In this document: piece after piece, positions 26,037 to 35,460 of the stretch | How the letters are laid out: each line of letters starts with the position of its first letter | How positions within the stretch are numbered: the stretch's first letter is position 1 | From: Desulfurivibrio sp. | GTDB taxonomy: Bacteria; Desulfobacterota; Desulfobulbia; Desulfobulbales; Desulfurivibrionaceae | Length of the DNA: 41,257 nucleotides | Reading direction: 5' to 3' | NCBI GenBank assembly: GCA_013791995.1 | Contig: VMSS01000065.1 | Span: 1 to 41,257, forward strand | Made by a program: the position numbers and the translations under genes | Notes under the pieces: generated by a model | Told to the model about the DNA's origin: nothing | The model's database searches: none | What the model saw: only the letters and a program-made list of their open reading frames with translations

Positions 26037-27644
26037 CTAGGCATTGACCAACTCAGGCAACTCAAGAACCATGGCCTCATTGATGTTCGGCAGAGCACGA
26101 ACCTTTTCCAGCAGAGACTTGGGAACCAGGCCATCTGTGTTGAGGAGAATCACATTGAGGTTCATATCACCTTCCCGCTGCTTGCCCACGGTCATCCTGG
26201 CAATATTCACCCCGTCGTTACCCAGAGTAGTGCCGAGCAAGCCGATAACTCCGGGAACATCGTTGTTCTGCACAAAAAGCATTGGCCCGGCAGGCAGGGC
26301 TTCCATGCGGAATCCGTTAAGGCGAACCAAACGCGGCTCATTCTTACCGAATACCGTCCCGGCCAGAACATTTTCACCCTCGGTGGTTTTCACCCGAATG
26401 GTAACCAGATTGAGAAAATCATCGCTCCTGCTGGTCTTTGCTTCAACCACCCGAATGCCCCTTTCCTGGGCGATGATCGGCGCGTTTACGTAATTGACAG
26501 CGTCTTTGAGGATCGGGGTGAACAACCCTTTCAGGAAAGCAACGGTGATCGGGCTGGTGATCATCTCGGAAAGATCGCCGCAGAATTCGATATTGACTTC
26601 CTCCACTCCGCCCTTGGCAATCTGCATGTGAAAGGAGCCGAGCATCTCGGCCAGGGTGATATACGGGCCAACCTGGGAAAGAACATCGGCGCTTACGGAA
26701 GGTACGTTGACCGCATTGGTAATGGTACCGCGGAGCAGATAGTCCGCCATCTGTTCGGCAATGGCAACCGCAACATTTTCCTGGGCCTCCGCCGTGGAAG
26801 CTCCCAGATGCGGGGTGCAAACGAAATTATCCAGGCTCAGCAATTTGCAATTTTCCTTGTTGGTGGGCTCCACCTCAAAAACGTCCAGCCCTGCCCCGCG
26901 AATCTCTCCATCCTTAAGGGCATTGTACAAGGCCTCCTCATCAACCACGCCACCGCGGGCACAATCGAGGAAAACGCACTCTTTCTTCATCATCTTGAAT
27001 TGTTCGGTGGAGAGCAGATGCTTGGTCTCCTTGGTGAGCGGCACATGCACAGAGATAAAATCTGCGCGCTTGCACAATTCTTCCAGACTGACCAGCTCCA
27101 CGCCGATTTTCTCGACCAGCTCTTTGGGCATATGAGGATCAAAGGCGATAACCTTCATCTTCAAACCCTGGGCCCGATCGGCAAAAATGCTGCCTATCCG
27201 ACCGATCCCGACAATACCCACGGTCTTGCCGGTTACTTCCCGGCCGGAGAATTTCTTTTTCTCCCACTTGCCTTCCTTCATGGAGGCGGTGGCCTGGGGG
27301 ATGTTTCTGGTCAGCGACATCATCATGGCAATGGCGTGTTCCGCTGCGGTGGTGGCGTTACCGTCCGGGGCGTTCATGACGATGATCCCCTTCTTGCTTG
27401 CCGCAGGAATATTGACATTATCAAGACCGATTCCGGCGCGTCCCACGACCTTCAATTTCTCCGCCGCTTCGATGATCTCCTCGGTAACCTTGGAGGCGCT
27501 GCGAATTACCAGACCGTCGTATTCAGGAATTATGGCTTTAAGCTCATCCGGAGAAAGGCCTGTTTTCACATCAACCTCAAGCCCAGCCTCCTCGAGAATC
27601 TGAACACCAATGGGCGACAGGTTGTCACTGATCAGAACTTTCAT
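26037..27644 (-). CDS. serA: D-3-phosphoglycerate dehydrogenase (long, ACT-domain form)
   Basis: A 535-residue cytoplasmic NAD-dependent enzyme that oxidises 3-phosphoglycerate, the first step of serine synthesis. The substrate domain (about 1-100 and 285-315) flanks the NAD-binding domain with VGIVGIGRIGS and the catalytic residues in CARGGVVDE and TPHLGASTAEAQ. An intervening ASB-type domain (about 325-450) precedes a C-terminal ACT domain (about 460-535; VQNNDVPGVIGLLGTTLGNDGVNIARM), which binds serine in many members, so feedback inhibition is likely. Start ATG at 27644 has AAGGAG seven bases upstream. Confidence 0.95.
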   Translation of the reverse strand: MKVLISDNLSPIGVQILEEAGLEVDVKTGLSPDELKAIIPEYDGLVIRSASKVTEEIIEAAEKLKVVGRAGIGLDNVNIPAASKKGIIVMNAPDGNATTAAEHAIAMMMSLTRNIPQATASMKEGKWEKKKFSGREVTGKTVGIVGIGRIGSIFADRAQGLKMKVIAFDPHMPKELVEKIGVELVSLEELCKRADFISVHVPLTKETKHLLSTEQFKMMKKECVFLDCARGGVVDEEALYNALKDGEIRGAGLDVFEVEPTNKENCKLLSLDNFVCTPHLGASTAEAQENVAVAIAEQMADYLLRGTITNAVNVPSVSADVLSQVGPYITLAEMLGSFHMQIAKGGVEEVNIEFCGDLSEMITSPITVAFLKGLFTPILKDAVNYVNAPIIAQERGIRVVEAKTSRSDDFLNLVTIRVKTTEGENVLAGTVFGKNEPRLVRLNGFRMEALPAGPMLFVQNNDVPGVIGLLGTTLGNDGVNIARMTVGKQREGDMNLNVILLNTDGLVPKSLLEKVRALPNINEAMVLELPELVNA

Positions 27645-27840
27645 TGTTTCTCCTTAATGTATAAGAAAAGCAGCCAAAGCCATTTGCGAACCTTGGCAAA
27701 TTGATAGAACACGGATGATACAGACCAAAAAAACTTAAAATAACCCGGATTCCCGGCAACCTAAAGTCCCGAATATTATGTGATCAGGGAAGTTTGTCAA
27801 GAATAAAACATGAACGCAGCCCTGTCTTGACGCCCTGTTC

Positions 27841-28308
27841 CTAGTCTTTAAAACATGCGGAGAAATCAGCCGGACCCACATCGTCGTCCCCATCACGGTC
27901 TTCATCCGGCAGCCCCCGATAATGTCTGGCCGTGGAGCAGGCTGTTCTGATCTCTTCATATTTGCGGGCAAAGAGCTTTTCCGGAAATTCCGGCTTGTTC
28001 ATATAGGTTATCATGTTGGTCAAAATATCAGCCACCATGAGTTCCACCAACGAAGCCCGTTCGGTTTCGGCAATAAAGGTCCTCTCCTTGGTGGCCGAAA
28101 ACTTTACCGATCCGGCCATGACCTTCCGAACCTCTGCCTGCAAGGCAAGATCCGTTTCAGACATCCGGGAGAAAAACTCCTCGTCAACCGGAAGCTCCGC
28201 TTCACAGATAATCTTGATCAGCCACCGGTCTCCAGCCATTTTTTTTGACTGATCATACACGGTCAAGGTCATATTATTTTCAAGGCTGCGTTGCTCAATT
28301 ATGTCCAT
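27841..28308 (-). CDS. Uncharacterised 155-residue protein
   Basis: No family was recognised. The protein is soluble and acidic, with no signal peptide or membrane helix. It appears to have a strand-rich first part (MTLTVYDQSKKMAGDRWLIKIICEAELPV) and a mostly helical middle, and it ends in a very acidic tail (DEDRDGDDDVG). ATG at 28308 is used because AAGGAGT lies eight bases upstream; an in-frame TTG at 28314 is too close to that site. Clear ribosome-binding site and coding-like residue composition argue that it is real. It is divergent from cysS. No function is proposed. Confidence 0.7.
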   Translation of the reverse strand: MDIIEQRSLENNMTLTVYDQSKKMAGDRWLIKIICEAELPVDEEFFSRMSETDLALQAEVRKVMAGSVKFSATKERTFIAETERASLVELMVADILTNMITYMNKPEFPEKLFARKYEEIRTACSTARHYRGLPDEDRDGDDDVGPADFSACFKD

Positions 28309-28424
28309 GGCCAAAACTCCTTAATAGCTGTACCACTTGGGGCAAAAACCTGTTTTGATACTTGCATATGCACACAACAAGACTTGCTCTCTTTCCTGGA
28401 AACGGGTATATAACATATCTTTTT

Positions 28425-28452
28425 ATAAAGGGGATAACTCCTTTATTATAAT
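28425..28452 (+). promoter_or_regulatory. Inverted repeat next to a TATAAT box upstream of cysS
   Basis: ATAAAGG, eight bases, CCTTTAT (28425-28446) is a perfect 7-bp inverted repeat directly followed by TATAAT (28447-28452). The -35 is not recognisable. It could be an operator for cysS or for the divergent gene. It lies about 130 bases from the cysS start, and this gap holds nothing else that I see. Confidence 0.35.
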
Positions 28453-28580
28453 ACATGCTCAGCATCGGCAAAAGTCTTGGATACGACAGAGGCAGGCGGA
28501 CTTAAAGTAGTTGATTGTCAGCCCATTTCCTGTCCTGAGCTTTCTGTTATGTCACGCATATCAACTCGATGGAACAGACC

Positions 28581-30050
28581 ATGAGTATCGAGATCTACAA
28601 CACCAAAACCGGTCAAAAATCCCCCTTTGTCACCATGGAAGAGGGTAAGGTAAAACTCTACGTCTGCGGCATCACCGCTTACGATTACTGCCATATAGGC
28701 CATGCCAGGTCAGCTCTGGTTTTCGACATGATCGTCCGCTACCTGCGTTATCGGGGATACGAAGTCACCTTTGTTCGTAACTTCACCGATATCGACGACA
28801 AGATCATCAAACGGGCCCAGGAACAAAACACCACCTGTGAAGAGCTTTCCAGCCGCTTCATCACCATGTTTCACGAAGACATGGTCAGCCTCGGTATTCT
28901 TCCCCCCACCATCGAACCAAAAGCCACCGAACATGTGGATGAGATAATCGATCTGGTCCAGGATCTCATTGCCAAGGGACTCGCCTACCAGGTTGACACC
29001 GATGTCTATTTCAGAGTGACCGAATTCAGCACCTACGGATCCCTTTCCGGCCGCAATTTGGAAGATATGCAGGCAGGCGCACGCATCTCAGTGAACGAGA
29101 AAAAAGAACACCCCATGGATTTTGCCCTCTGGAAAGGGAGCAAACCCGGGGAACCCACCTGGGACAGCCCCTGGGGACCCGGCAGACCCGGCTGGCATAT
29201 CGAATGCTCGGCCATGAGCCGCAAATACCTGGGCAACTCCTTTGATATCCACGGCGGCGGCAAAGACCTCGTCTTCCCCCACCACAAAAACGAAATGGCC
29301 CAAAGCGAAGGGGTCAGCGGGGAAGAGTTCGTCAAGTACTGGGTGCACCACGGCTTTGTAACGATCAAAGATGAAAAGATGTCAAAGTCTCTGGGCAACT
29401 TCCTCACCATCCGTGAGGTTATCGAAAAATTTGCCCCGGAGGCCTTACGGCTGTTTATATTTTCCACCCACTACCGCAACCCGCTTGACTACTCGGAAGC
29501 GGCCATGCTTGATGCGGTGGCCGGGCTCAACCGAATGTATACCTGCCTGGCGGAGATCGAACAATTGGACGCCACCGGCAACGAGCAGGGTGCCAGCGCC
29601 ATCTCCAAAGCGGATCGGGAGAAAATAGAAACCCTGAAAGAACGCTTCATCAAGGCTATGGACAACGATTTCAATTCGGCCCAAGCCCTGGGGCATCTTT
29701 TTGATGCAGTGAAAATCCTCAACAAGATCCGCCAGCATCTGCCTGGCAAACCGGCGAGTCTCGACCTTCAGCTGCTCAAGCAAGGCGCCGAAACAACCCG
29801 GGAAATGGCCAACACCCTTGGGTTGCTCAGCGAAGAGCCTGTGCAGTACATGCAGAAAGAACAGGAAAAAATCCTCAAGACCCTTTCCATTACCCCGGAA
29901 GAGATCGAAAAGGGTATCGCTGAAAGAACCGCTGCCAGGGAAGCAAAAAACTGGGCTCGAGCCGATGAAATCCGCGACCAGCTCCTGGCCCAGGGCATTG
30001 AGCTGAAAGATGGACCCACCTCCACCACCTGGCAGGTCAAACTTCCGTAA
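28581..30050 (+). CDS. cysS: Cysteine--tRNA ligase
   Basis: A 489-residue class I aminoacyl-tRNA synthetase that charges tRNA-Cys. It shows the zinc-binding C29 (YVCGITAYD), the ATP-site HIGH at 38-41, further zinc-site residues around GRPGWHIECSAMS and GGGKDLVFPHHKNE, and the KMSKS loop (DEKMSKSLGNF). The C-terminal helical anticodon domain is complete, ending in the usual LKDGPTSTTWQ. ATG at 28581 is preferred over ATG at 28569 because a weak GGAA lies upstream and because the family N-terminus begins there. It seems to be monocistronic. Confidence 0.96.
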   Translation: MSIEIYNTKTGQKSPFVTMEEGKVKLYVCGITAYDYCHIGHARSALVFDMIVRYLRYRGYEVTFVRNFTDIDDKIIKRAQEQNTTCEELSSRFITMFHEDMVSLGILPPTIEPKATEHVDEIIDLVQDLIAKGLAYQVDTDVYFRVTEFSTYGSLSGRNLEDMQAGARISVNEKKEHPMDFALWKGSKPGEPTWDSPWGPGRPGWHIECSAMSRKYLGNSFDIHGGGKDLVFPHHKNEMAQSEGVSGEEFVKYWVHHGFVTIKDEKMSKSLGNFLTIREVIEKFAPEALRLFIFSTHYRNPLDYSEAAMLDAVAGLNRMYTCLAEIEQLDATGNEQGASAISKADREKIETLKERFIKAMDNDFNSAQALGHLFDAVKILNKIRQHLPGKPASLDLQLLKQGAETTREMANTLGLLSEEPVQYMQKEQEKILKTLSITPEEIEKGIAERTAAREAKNWARADEIRDQLLAQGIELKDGPTSTTWQVKLP

Positions 30051-30497
30051 TTTGTTGCCGCATCGCGTTCTGATTACCAAGCTATCTCAGCAGCTAGAGA
30101 AATACCTTTATCCTTCTGTTCATTTCTTTGCTGGTCTTTATGCCCTTTAGGGTACAAAGAAACGAACCAAAAAAAAAGGCACCCTGTCTCTCTTGTCCCG
30201 CCGTGGTCGGGATTCCCGGAGTTTATCCCCTGCGGGGACTCCTCAATGCTGCCGGGAGTTTGCAAACTCGGCGGAGTTTATACCCCCTTGCGGGGTGCCT
30301 CAAACAGTGCAAACTCCTTTTTCGGCAGTCTCTCCGATGCTCGGCTGCGTGCCAATGGGATTTTGACTGCATGAGAACAATGGACTTGGCTAAGATTACT
30401 CAGTTAATCATATATCTCTTTGCTTCGTTCCCGTGTTCTGAGCTATAATCGAGAAACACGCCCCCCTGTTTCCCCTAGTAGCGCCAGGAGGTCTGCC
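30051..30497. repeat. Repeat-rich gap between cysS and the MEMO1-family gene
   Basis: No gene is seen in these 447 bases. About 30215-30310 holds imperfect direct repeats of a unit reading GGAGTTTATcCCC(t)TGCGGGG, each internally hairpin-forming (CCCC/GGGG arms), and a perfect 14-base palindrome GAGTTTGCAAACTC at about 30256-30269. The stretch at about 30120-30180 on the minus strand encodes a peptide of the LFFWFVSLYPKG type that I recognise as a spurious translation from dispersed repeats, not a gene. It is probably a dispersed non-coding repeat element. Confidence 0.55.
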
Positions 30498-31301
30498 ATG
30501 AAACGAGAGCCTGCGGTTGCCCATCAGTTTTACCCCGGAGACCCCACCACCCTTAAAGATACCCTCGACCGCCTGATTCCCAAGACCAGCAGCAAACAAA
30601 AAGCTATTGCCGTGGTCTCACCCCATGCCGGGTATATTTACTCCGGCTCCGTTGCAGGGGAAACCTTCGCCGCAGTGGAAATCCCCCAGGATATCGTGGT
30701 GATGGGCCCCAACCATCACGGCTACGGAACACCTGTGTCCTTGATGGATAAAGGGGCCTGGAGCATGCCCCTTGGCGAGGTGAAGATCAACACGGTGCTT
30801 GCCAGCCAGCTCCTTGCTCAGACTGATCTCATCGAGGCAGATACCCTGGCCCATCGGTTTGAACATTCCCTGGAGGTTCAGGTGCCGTTTTTGCAGTATT
30901 TCCGCCCGGACATGACCCTCACTCCCATGGTGATCTCCCATCTTTCTTTCAAATCCTGCCAGATTGTCGGCGAAGCGCTCGCCGCAGCAATCGAACAATA
31001 CAACAAGCCAGTCCTTATCGTGGCCAGTTCGGATATGACCCATTACGAGTCCAGGGAATCCGCCACGGCAAAGGATTCCCTGGCCATGCAGCAGCTTAAG
31101 AAATTGGATCCCGAGGGGTTGTACAACACAGTCTTGGGCAAAAAAATCAGCATGTGCGGCATCATGCCGGCCACCATCGCCCTCATCGCCGCCCTCCGGT
31201 TGGGAGCAACCAAAGCACGACTTATCCGATACACCGACTCCGGCGAGGCAAGCGGCGACACCAATCAGGTGGTGGGGTATGCAGGCTTTGTGATTTCCTG
31301 A
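30498..31301 (+). CDS. amrB: MEMO1-family protein (AmmeMemoRadiSam system protein B)
   Basis: A 267-residue cytoplasmic protein of the MEMO1 family, related to class III extradiol dioxygenases. Signature segments are AVSGxFYP-like AVAHQFYPGD at the N-terminus, SPHAGYIYSG, MGPNHHGYGTPVS, HRFEHSLEVQVPFLQ, and VASSDMTHYES. In bacteria these proteins are usually encoded with an AMMECR1 protein and a radical SAM enzyme; neither partner is adjacent here. The activity is not settled. ATG at 30498 has AGGAGG six bases upstream; the frame is open from 30420 but without such a signal. Confidence 0.9.
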   Translation: MKREPAVAHQFYPGDPTTLKDTLDRLIPKTSSKQKAIAVVSPHAGYIYSGSVAGETFAAVEIPQDIVVMGPNHHGYGTPVSLMDKGAWSMPLGEVKINTVLASQLLAQTDLIEADTLAHRFEHSLEVQVPFLQYFRPDMTLTPMVISHLSFKSCQIVGEALAAAIEQYNKPVLIVASSDMTHYESRESATAKDSLAMQQLKKLDPEGLYNTVLGKKISMCGIMPATIALIAALRLGATKARLIRYTDSGEASGDTNQVVGYAGFVIS

Positions 31302-31329
31302 AAAACCTAGGAAAAATCCACAATTCTGC

Positions 31330-31358
31330 TTGACATAATCCCCCTGTTCCTCTATTTT
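31330..31358 (+). promoter_or_regulatory. Sigma-70 promoter of tRNA-Gln(CTG)
   Basis: TTGACA (31330-31335), a 17-base spacer, and TATTTT (31353-31358), about 27 bases before the tRNA. The -35 is perfect and spacing is optimal. Confidence 0.85.
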
Positions 31359-31384
31359 TCGACGGTTCTTTGCCCGGCACTTAA

Positions 31385-31459
<75 letters not shown>

Positions 31460-31467
31460 ACAGTCAC

Positions 31468-31501
31468 AAGGGTTTCCGTTAATCTCGGAAACCCTTTTTT
31501 T
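31468..31501 (+). terminator. Intrinsic terminator of tRNA-Gln(CTG)
   Basis: An 11-bp perfect stem (AAGGGTTTCCG with its complement, 31468-31478 and 31486-31496), a seven-base loop, and a T run of five to seven bases, ten bases after the tRNA. Confidence 0.95.
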
Positions 31502-31633
31502 GTCTGCCGCAACTCCCCAGATACCACTACAGTTCAGTTCTATGCTTCAGATTGCAGGTTCGTCTATATTCCGGGCTGTGAGTTTGGGAAGAGTAGAAAA
31601 AAGATCAAAAAACGCTTCCGACAGGATGGCTCC

Positions 31634-32131
31634 TTATCGGCGCACCAAAGCATCGGGCAGCCTTGCCCTGTGAAGCAGCCAGGTCTTTTCCTGTTTTTGC
31701 AGAGAAAACGTCACCCGATGTGTTTCATCAAAAAAATCCGGCTGGTTGTAATTTGCAATCACATGGACCAGAGCGCTGACCTCCCCCCTCCCCTTGCTCG
31801 GGACCTCAACAAGAATCTCATCAAGGGTTACCCGAAGATTGGCCTGACGCGAACGATACATGATGAGGTAGCGGATGACCAGCCCTGGCTCCAGAATTTC
31901 GTGGTAGTTGCGCTCCACCACAGTAACCTCGCAGGCCGGTCCAATGAAATCCTTCACCGGCCGCATTTTAAGGGCGATCATCACCGGAGTTTCCTCCCCA
32001 TCCTTGGAAAGCGAAACCGCAATGGCGCTGAACTTACGCTTGATCACCTGTTGATCGCTAAAATAGTACAAAAACCAGCCCGCAGCACCGACCAGCAACA
32101 CGACCACGACAACGATGAATTTTCTCTTCAT
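31634..32131 (-). CDS. Uncharacterised membrane-anchored protein (NTF2-like fold possible)
   Basis: A 165-residue protein. One N-terminal membrane helix (about 4-24, VVVVVLLVGAAGWFLYYF) with KRK before it anchors the rest outside the cytoplasm. The remainder alternates helices and long strands (VIRYLIMYRSRQANLRVTLDEILVEV, EVSALVHVIANY, HRVTFSLQKQEKTWLLHRARL). The closing pattern of a strand with a Trp resembles NTF2/SnoaL-like domains, but no motif proves it. No function is proposed. ATG at 32131, with AGGAGAG about eight to ten bases upstream. It is divergent from the VF530 gene. Confidence 0.7.
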   Translation of the reverse strand: MKRKFIVVVVVLLVGAAGWFLYYFSDQQVIKRKFSAIAVSLSKDGEETPVMIALKMRPVKDFIGPACEVTVVERNYHEILEPGLVIRYLIMYRSRQANLRVTLDEILVEVPSKGRGEVSALVHVIANYNQPDFFDETHRVTFSLQKQEKTWLLHRARLPDALVRR

Positions 32132-32240
32132 ACTTCAGCCCTCTCCTGTGTGGCAAAAAGAAACAAACCGGCGTATTATGTGAATCGGAGACCTTCACCC
32201 CGTTCTTGAACGGAAGACGAACACACGCAAAGGACGCAGC

Positions 32241-32474
32241 ATGAGCACGAGCCAGACAAGCAACCCGCTGCACGGCATCACCCTGGAGATGATCCTCACC
32301 CGATTGGTGGAGCACTACGGCTGGGAAAAACTGGGGGAGAAGATAGCTATCAACTGCTTTACCAAAGACCCCAGCATCAAATCAAGCCTCAAGTTCCTGC
32401 GCAAAACCCCATGGGCCAGACAAAAACTTGAGAGCCTCTATCTGCACACCAGACTCCGCAAGGAAATTCTTTAG
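32241..32474 (+). CDS. VF530 family protein (DUF2132)
   Basis: A 77-residue small protein matching the VF530/DUF2132 family over nearly its whole length: [21 protein letters not shown], then [24 protein letters not shown] and a short C-terminal helix. Members are annotated as DNA-binding from structure, but no cellular role is known. Start ATG at 32241. The 249 bases after it, up to the cardiolipin synthase gene, show no gene or clear signal. Confidence 0.88.
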   Translation: MSTSQTSNPLHGITLEMILTRLVEHYGWEKLGEKIAINCFTKDPSIKSSLKFLRKTPWARQKLESLYLHTRLRKEIL

Positions 32475-32723
32475 CAACTCCGATATTTTCCCCTGCCACA
32501 GGGCAACTGCAATCGGGTATTGGCACTATCCAGAGAACCTTTCTCGAGATCGCCGCCGCCATATACAACGACACCGCCCCCTTCGCGGCGGCCTTATATT
32601 GTCCTGAAATAAGAGCTACCCCAAAAGCTGTAATTGGAGGACAATAGCAGACAGGCAACCAAAGCGTCCTCCTCGTACACGAGGCAGGGGCACCGATCAG
32701 AATCCAAACATGACGCTTAAAAT

Positions 32724-34180
32724 ATGCACTTCATAGAGATACTCCGCAATTACTGGCCCCACCTTGTTTCTCTTCTTTCTTTCGCTGTAACTGTTCTCAC
32801 CATTTTTCATATCCTTTTGAAAAAGCGCGATACCAAGGCAGCGACCGGCTGGGTCGGCTTGGTGTGGTTTGCCCCTTTGTTAGGTGCCTGCCTGTACTGG
32901 TTGTTCGGGGTCAATCGCATAGAAAGGAGGGCCAAAGCACGCTTTGCGAGAAAGGAAGCGTGGCCTTTGCCCACGACGGACTCAGCCGTTTCCCCCAATA
33001 TATTATGGACCATCTTTCTGCCGGAGGAGAGGGGTTGGCAGACTTGTGCCGCTTAACGGATAAAATCGTCCGGCAGCCGCTTTTATCCGGAAACACCATT
33101 GTCCCACTCATCAATGGCGATCAGGCCTTTCCGCTCATGCTTGCCCAACTGGAAAAGGCTGAAAGATCCATCACCCTGACCTCATATATTTTCAACAATG
33201 ACGCATGGGGAAGCAAATTCAGGGTGGCGCTGACAGAGGCACAAAAAAGAGGGGTCGAGATCCGGGTCATCGTTGATGGGGTCGGCGCCAGGTATTCCTT
33301 CCCGCCAATCACCTGGGCCTTGCGGAAAGATGGAATTAATACAGCCTCCTTCATGCAGACCCGACTGCCCTGGCGCTTTCGCTATGTTAACCTGCGCAGC
33401 CACAGAAAAATTCTTGTTGTTGACGGCAAAATCGGCTTCACCGGCGGAATGAATATCCGGGCGGAAAATGTGCTCGCCGAAAAACCGTCCCATCCCATCC
33501 AGGATCTTCACTTTCTGATCACAGGGCCGGTGGTGGGAGGATTGCAGTGCGCCTTTGCCGAGGACTGGGCTTTCACCACCGGGGAAAAGCTGCAGGGAGA
33601 AAAATGGTTTCCACAACTCTCTCGGGATGGAGACGGAATTGCCAGGGGGATCATTGATGGGCCAGATGAAGATTTTGACCTGCTGCGCCTGGTGATCTTG
33701 GGAGCATTGACCGCAGCCCATTCTTCGATCCGGATCGCGACTCCCTATTTTTTACCGGACAACGAACTGCTGACCGCGCTCCGGCTTGCCGCTCTGCGCG
33801 GCATCGACGTCCAGATTCTTATCCCTAAAAAATCCAACCTTCTTCTCGTCGGGTGGGCCGCAGAACCGAGTCTTGAAGATCTGCTTGCCTCGGGATGCCG
33901 CATCTTTCACACCCCTCCTCCCTTTGATCATTCCAAGATAATGATTGTCGACCAAACCTGGATTTTACTCGGTTCGGCGAACTGGGACACCAGGAGCCTC
34001 GCCCTGAACTTTGAGTTCAACCTGGAATGTTACGACAAAAAACTGGCCGCGAAGATGCAAGAGATTCTGACCCAAAAACAGGCCCAAGCGCAGGAAATCA
34101 CCGTGCAGCAGTTGCGGGCAAAGAGCCTGCCCATACGGCTCAGGAATAATTTTTGCCGACTCTTTTCCCCCTACCTTTAA
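32724..34180 (+). pseudogene. cls: Cardiolipin synthase gene interrupted by a -1 frameshift
   Basis: Together the two frames encode about 485 residues, the normal length of a PLD-type cardiolipin synthase. The first frame (32724 to about 32995) gives two membrane helices and the GWVGLVWFAPLLGACLYWLFGVNRIERRA signature region; it would stop at 33056. The second frame, shifted by -1, carries the rest from about 32995 to 34180, including two HKD motifs (SHRKILVVDG and FDHSKIMIVD with GSANWDTRS). The simplest explanation is loss of one C in the C5 run at about 32992-32996: adding it back joins the frames smoothly. All catalytic residues are intact, so the change is recent or a sequencing error. 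No canonical slippery heptamer is present. The 3' end overlaps umuC by four bases, convergently. Confidence 0.85.
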
Positions 34181-35451
34181 GACGCCTGCACAATAGGGAG
34201 TTCATGCCAATTAGTAGTGTAGGAGGGCGATTTCATCGCCTGTTTATGATGCCAGGGCTTGACCAGTCCGGCAGAACCGTATTGAAGCGTGTCCCTGCCC
34301 CAGCGGTGGTTAATCCGGTCAAGTGCCTGATGAAGGTTGTCGCGGTTTCTGCGCGGGGCAATGAAGAGGTTGGCCTGGTGGTGGATATGCTCGGGGATCA
34401 GATCGCAGAGGACCACCCCCACCTTCTGATAGGCGTAGCCCGACCGGAACAACTCCTTAAGACAGCGCATGGACTGTGCGATCAATTCGGCGGTGTCCGC
34501 CGTGGGGCATGGCAGGGTTATGGTCCGGCTGTTGGCGTACTGGGGCTGGTCGGTGCGAAACCGGTTGGTGGTGAGGTACAAGGTGAGACAACCTGCTTTG
34601 AGCTGCTGCGCCCGGAGTTTCTCCGCTGCCCGGGAGACATAAGAAGCTGTAGCCTCGTGCATTTCCTGAAGCTCCGTTACCAAAACACCGAAGGATCTGG
34701 AACAGGCAATGGAATGTTTGGGCGGCGGGACCTCATCCAGAGAAAAACAAGAGATGCCCTGCAGCTCGTGCATGGTTCTGAGTCCGGTGATACTCAGGTG
34801 TTTCCTGACCCAGGTCTCATCGGCCCGGCTCAGATCGTAGGCGGTAAAAATACCGCAGTCGGCCAGTTTCCGACTGGAGCGGCTGCCGATGCCCCACACC
34901 TCCCCTGCCTCGACACCCTTGAGGATGGAGTCGATATCGCTCTCCGGCAGGATAATAAACACCCCGCCATGTTCCGGTTGTTTCTTGGCCATGCGGTTGG
35001 CGATCTTCGCCAGAGTCTTGGTGGGGCCAAAGCCGATGGAAACCGGGATGCCGGTATGCTGCCGGACACTGGCCCGAATATTCCCTCCGGTGATACGCAA
35101 AACCTCCTCCTTGGCCGCAGGCAGCCGGATGAACGCCTCGTCGATGGAATAGACCTCCACCTCAGGCTCAAGGCGCCCCACCTCCTCCATGACCCGTCGG
35201 GACATATCGCCGTACAACGCATAGTTGGAAGAAAATACCCGAACCCGGTTCCGGTTGATCAGGGACTTGGCACGGAAATACGGCTCCCCCATCCGAAGGC
35301 CAAGCACCTTGGCCTCGTTGGAGCGGGCGATGATGCAGCCGTCGTTATTGGACAGCACCACCACCGGCTGTCCCTCAAGTTCGGGATTAAAAACCCGTTC
35401 GCAAGAAACATAGAAATTATTGCAGTCGAGCAGGGCAAACAGAGCTGACAT
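34177..35451 (-). CDS. umuC: UmuC-type Y-family translesion DNA polymerase
   Basis: A 424-residue DNA polymerase V catalytic subunit. The Y-family active site is seen in [18 protein letters not shown] (first metal Asp, D9) and in YSIDEAF (catalytic Asp and Glu). Helix-hairpin-helix ([17 protein letters not shown]) and little-finger regions follow, with the UmuC-specific C-terminal region (KVGVVLCDL). Length matches UmuC and not the shorter DinB. It lies nine bases after umuD, forming the umuDC operon, expected to be induced by DNA damage. The last residues overlap the cls frame by four bases on the other strand. Confidence 0.94.
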   Translation of the reverse strand: MSALFALLDCNNFYVSCERVFNPELEGQPVVVLSNNDGCIIARSNEAKVLGLRMGEPYFRAKSLINRNRVRVFSSNYALYGDMSRRVMEEVGRLEPEVEVYSIDEAFIRLPAAKEEVLRITGGNIRASVRQHTGIPVSIGFGPTKTLAKIANRMAKKQPEHGGVFIILPESDIDSILKGVEAGEVWGIGSRSSRKLADCGIFTAYDLSRADETWVRKHLSITGLRTMHELQGISCFSLDEVPPPKHSIACSRSFGVLVTELQEMHEATASYVSRAAEKLRAQQLKAGCLTLYLTTNRFRTDQPQYANSRTITLPCPTADTAELIAQSMRCLKELFRSGYAYQKVGVVLCDLIPEHIHHQANLFIAPRRNRDNLHQALDRINHRWGRDTLQYGSAGLVKPWHHKQAMKSPSYTTNWHELPIVQAS

Positions 35452-35460
35452 GGGATGAAC

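Noticed and set aside
25998-27704. Plus-strand open frame of 568 codons opposite serA
   Set aside because: Antisense shadow of a strongly conserved gene; no motif and no ribosome-binding site.
30074-30265. Minus-strand 63-codon frame with LFFWFVSLYPKG
   Set aside because: This peptide type is a familiar false translation from repeat DNA; no start signal, and it lies in repeats.
30215-30310. CRISPR array
   Set aside because: Repeats are few, unequal and not separated by spacers of constant length; no cas genes are present in the window.
32960-33000. Programmed -1 ribosomal frameshifting in cls
   Set aside because: The direction is right, but no X XXY YYZ slippery heptamer is in the correct phase in the overlap, and cardiolipin synthases are not known to use it. 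A one-base loss in a C run is simpler.
34153-35448. Plus-strand open frame of 431 codons opposite umuC
   Set aside because: UmuC motifs are all on the minus strand; the opposite frame has no recognisable domain.
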